Positions 63,977 to 64,000 of a stretch of DNA of 64,000 nucleotides are shown here, piece after piece. The position numbers and the translations under genes are program-made. Under the pieces are notes generated by a model, which saw nothing but the letters and a program-made list of their open reading frames with translations, was not told where the DNA came from and ran no database searches. The stretch covers positions 1 to 64,000 of the forward strand of contig NZ_JNYY01000011.1 in NCBI RefSeq assembly GCF_000716785.1, in the 5' to 3' direction. This DNA comes from Amycolatopsis vancoresmycina (GTDB lineage: Bacteria; Actinomycetota; Actinomycetes; Mycobacteriales; Pseudonocardiaceae). Each line of letters begins with the position of its first letter. Position 1 is the stretch's first letter.

Positions 63977-64000
63977 GGTCCTCCTAGGTTCAATAAAACA

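Overview
The window is 64 kb of GC-rich chromosome (mostly GTG/ATG starts, AGGAGG-type ribosome sites, third-position G/C, many 1-4 bp gene overlaps). Gene content points to a filamentous actinomycete, most likely Pseudonocardiaceae and Amycolatopsis-like: exo-glucosaminidase-type GH2, snapalysin, GerW, DUF5313, a single-chain acyl-CoA carboxylase, LigC with a stand-alone LigD-type polymerase, bacterial NO synthase. This placement is inference from content; no rRNA or tRNA gene is visible. About 56 protein genes are supported, plus a gene tail cut by the left edge, an 18-codon leader frame, and many operators, terminators and dispersed palindromes. I saw no CRISPR array, prophage or complete IS.

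Layout. 1-6.7 kb: a possible transposase tail, an orphan ribbon-helix-helix protein with its operator, a TetR / P1-peptidase / amino-acid permease unit with a duplicated operator, snapalysin, and a TetR-controlled drug exporter. 6.7-13.2 kb: a sugar-utilisation operon (ROK repressor divergent from permease, GH2 exo-glycosidase and ROK kinase, coupled by 4-bp overlaps). 13.2-17.6 kb: a LacI-controlled MFS exporter, then two Crp-type cyclic-nucleotide-binding regulators flanking a small membrane protein resembling Pycsar effectors. 17.7-25.3 kb: PNGase A-like secreted amidase, methyltransferase, P450, AlkB-like repair enzyme behind a probable SOS box, RibD-like reductase, secreted jelly-roll protein, pseudouridine synthase, DUF5313 and OhrR. 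25.4-29.8 kb: F420-type oxidoreductase, then a minus-strand group of MFS exporter, GT-B-like protein and a class III cyclase-like protein ending in a RHIM-like IQVG amyloid motif. 29.9-36.6 kb: DUF1015, terpene-cyclase-like protein, DinB, LigC plus polymerase, TetR/MFS pair. 36.7-43.9 kb: CobW GTPase, NO synthase with a coupled leader frame, flavodoxin, MFS, two-component system, MmpS-like protein. 44-51 kb: sialidase, YeiH/LysR pair, PadR regulator with a His-rich arm, methyltransferase, M14 carboxypeptidase. 51-64 kb: 1822-residue carboxylase, GerW, PHP hydrolase, lysozyme-like protein, and a MocR regulator between two MFS exporters.

Themes. Many units are regulator plus exporter or enzyme with a palindromic operator readable in the intergenic gap. 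Sialidase, PNGase A-like amidase, GH2 exo-glucosaminidase and secreted peptidases would suit scavenging of glycoproteins or amino-sugar polymers. The most unusual content is the possible nucleotide-signalling material: the cyclase-like protein with an amyloid-type tail at 26.3-27.0 kb, and the Crp / Pycsar-effector-like / Crp trio at 15.5-17.6 kb.
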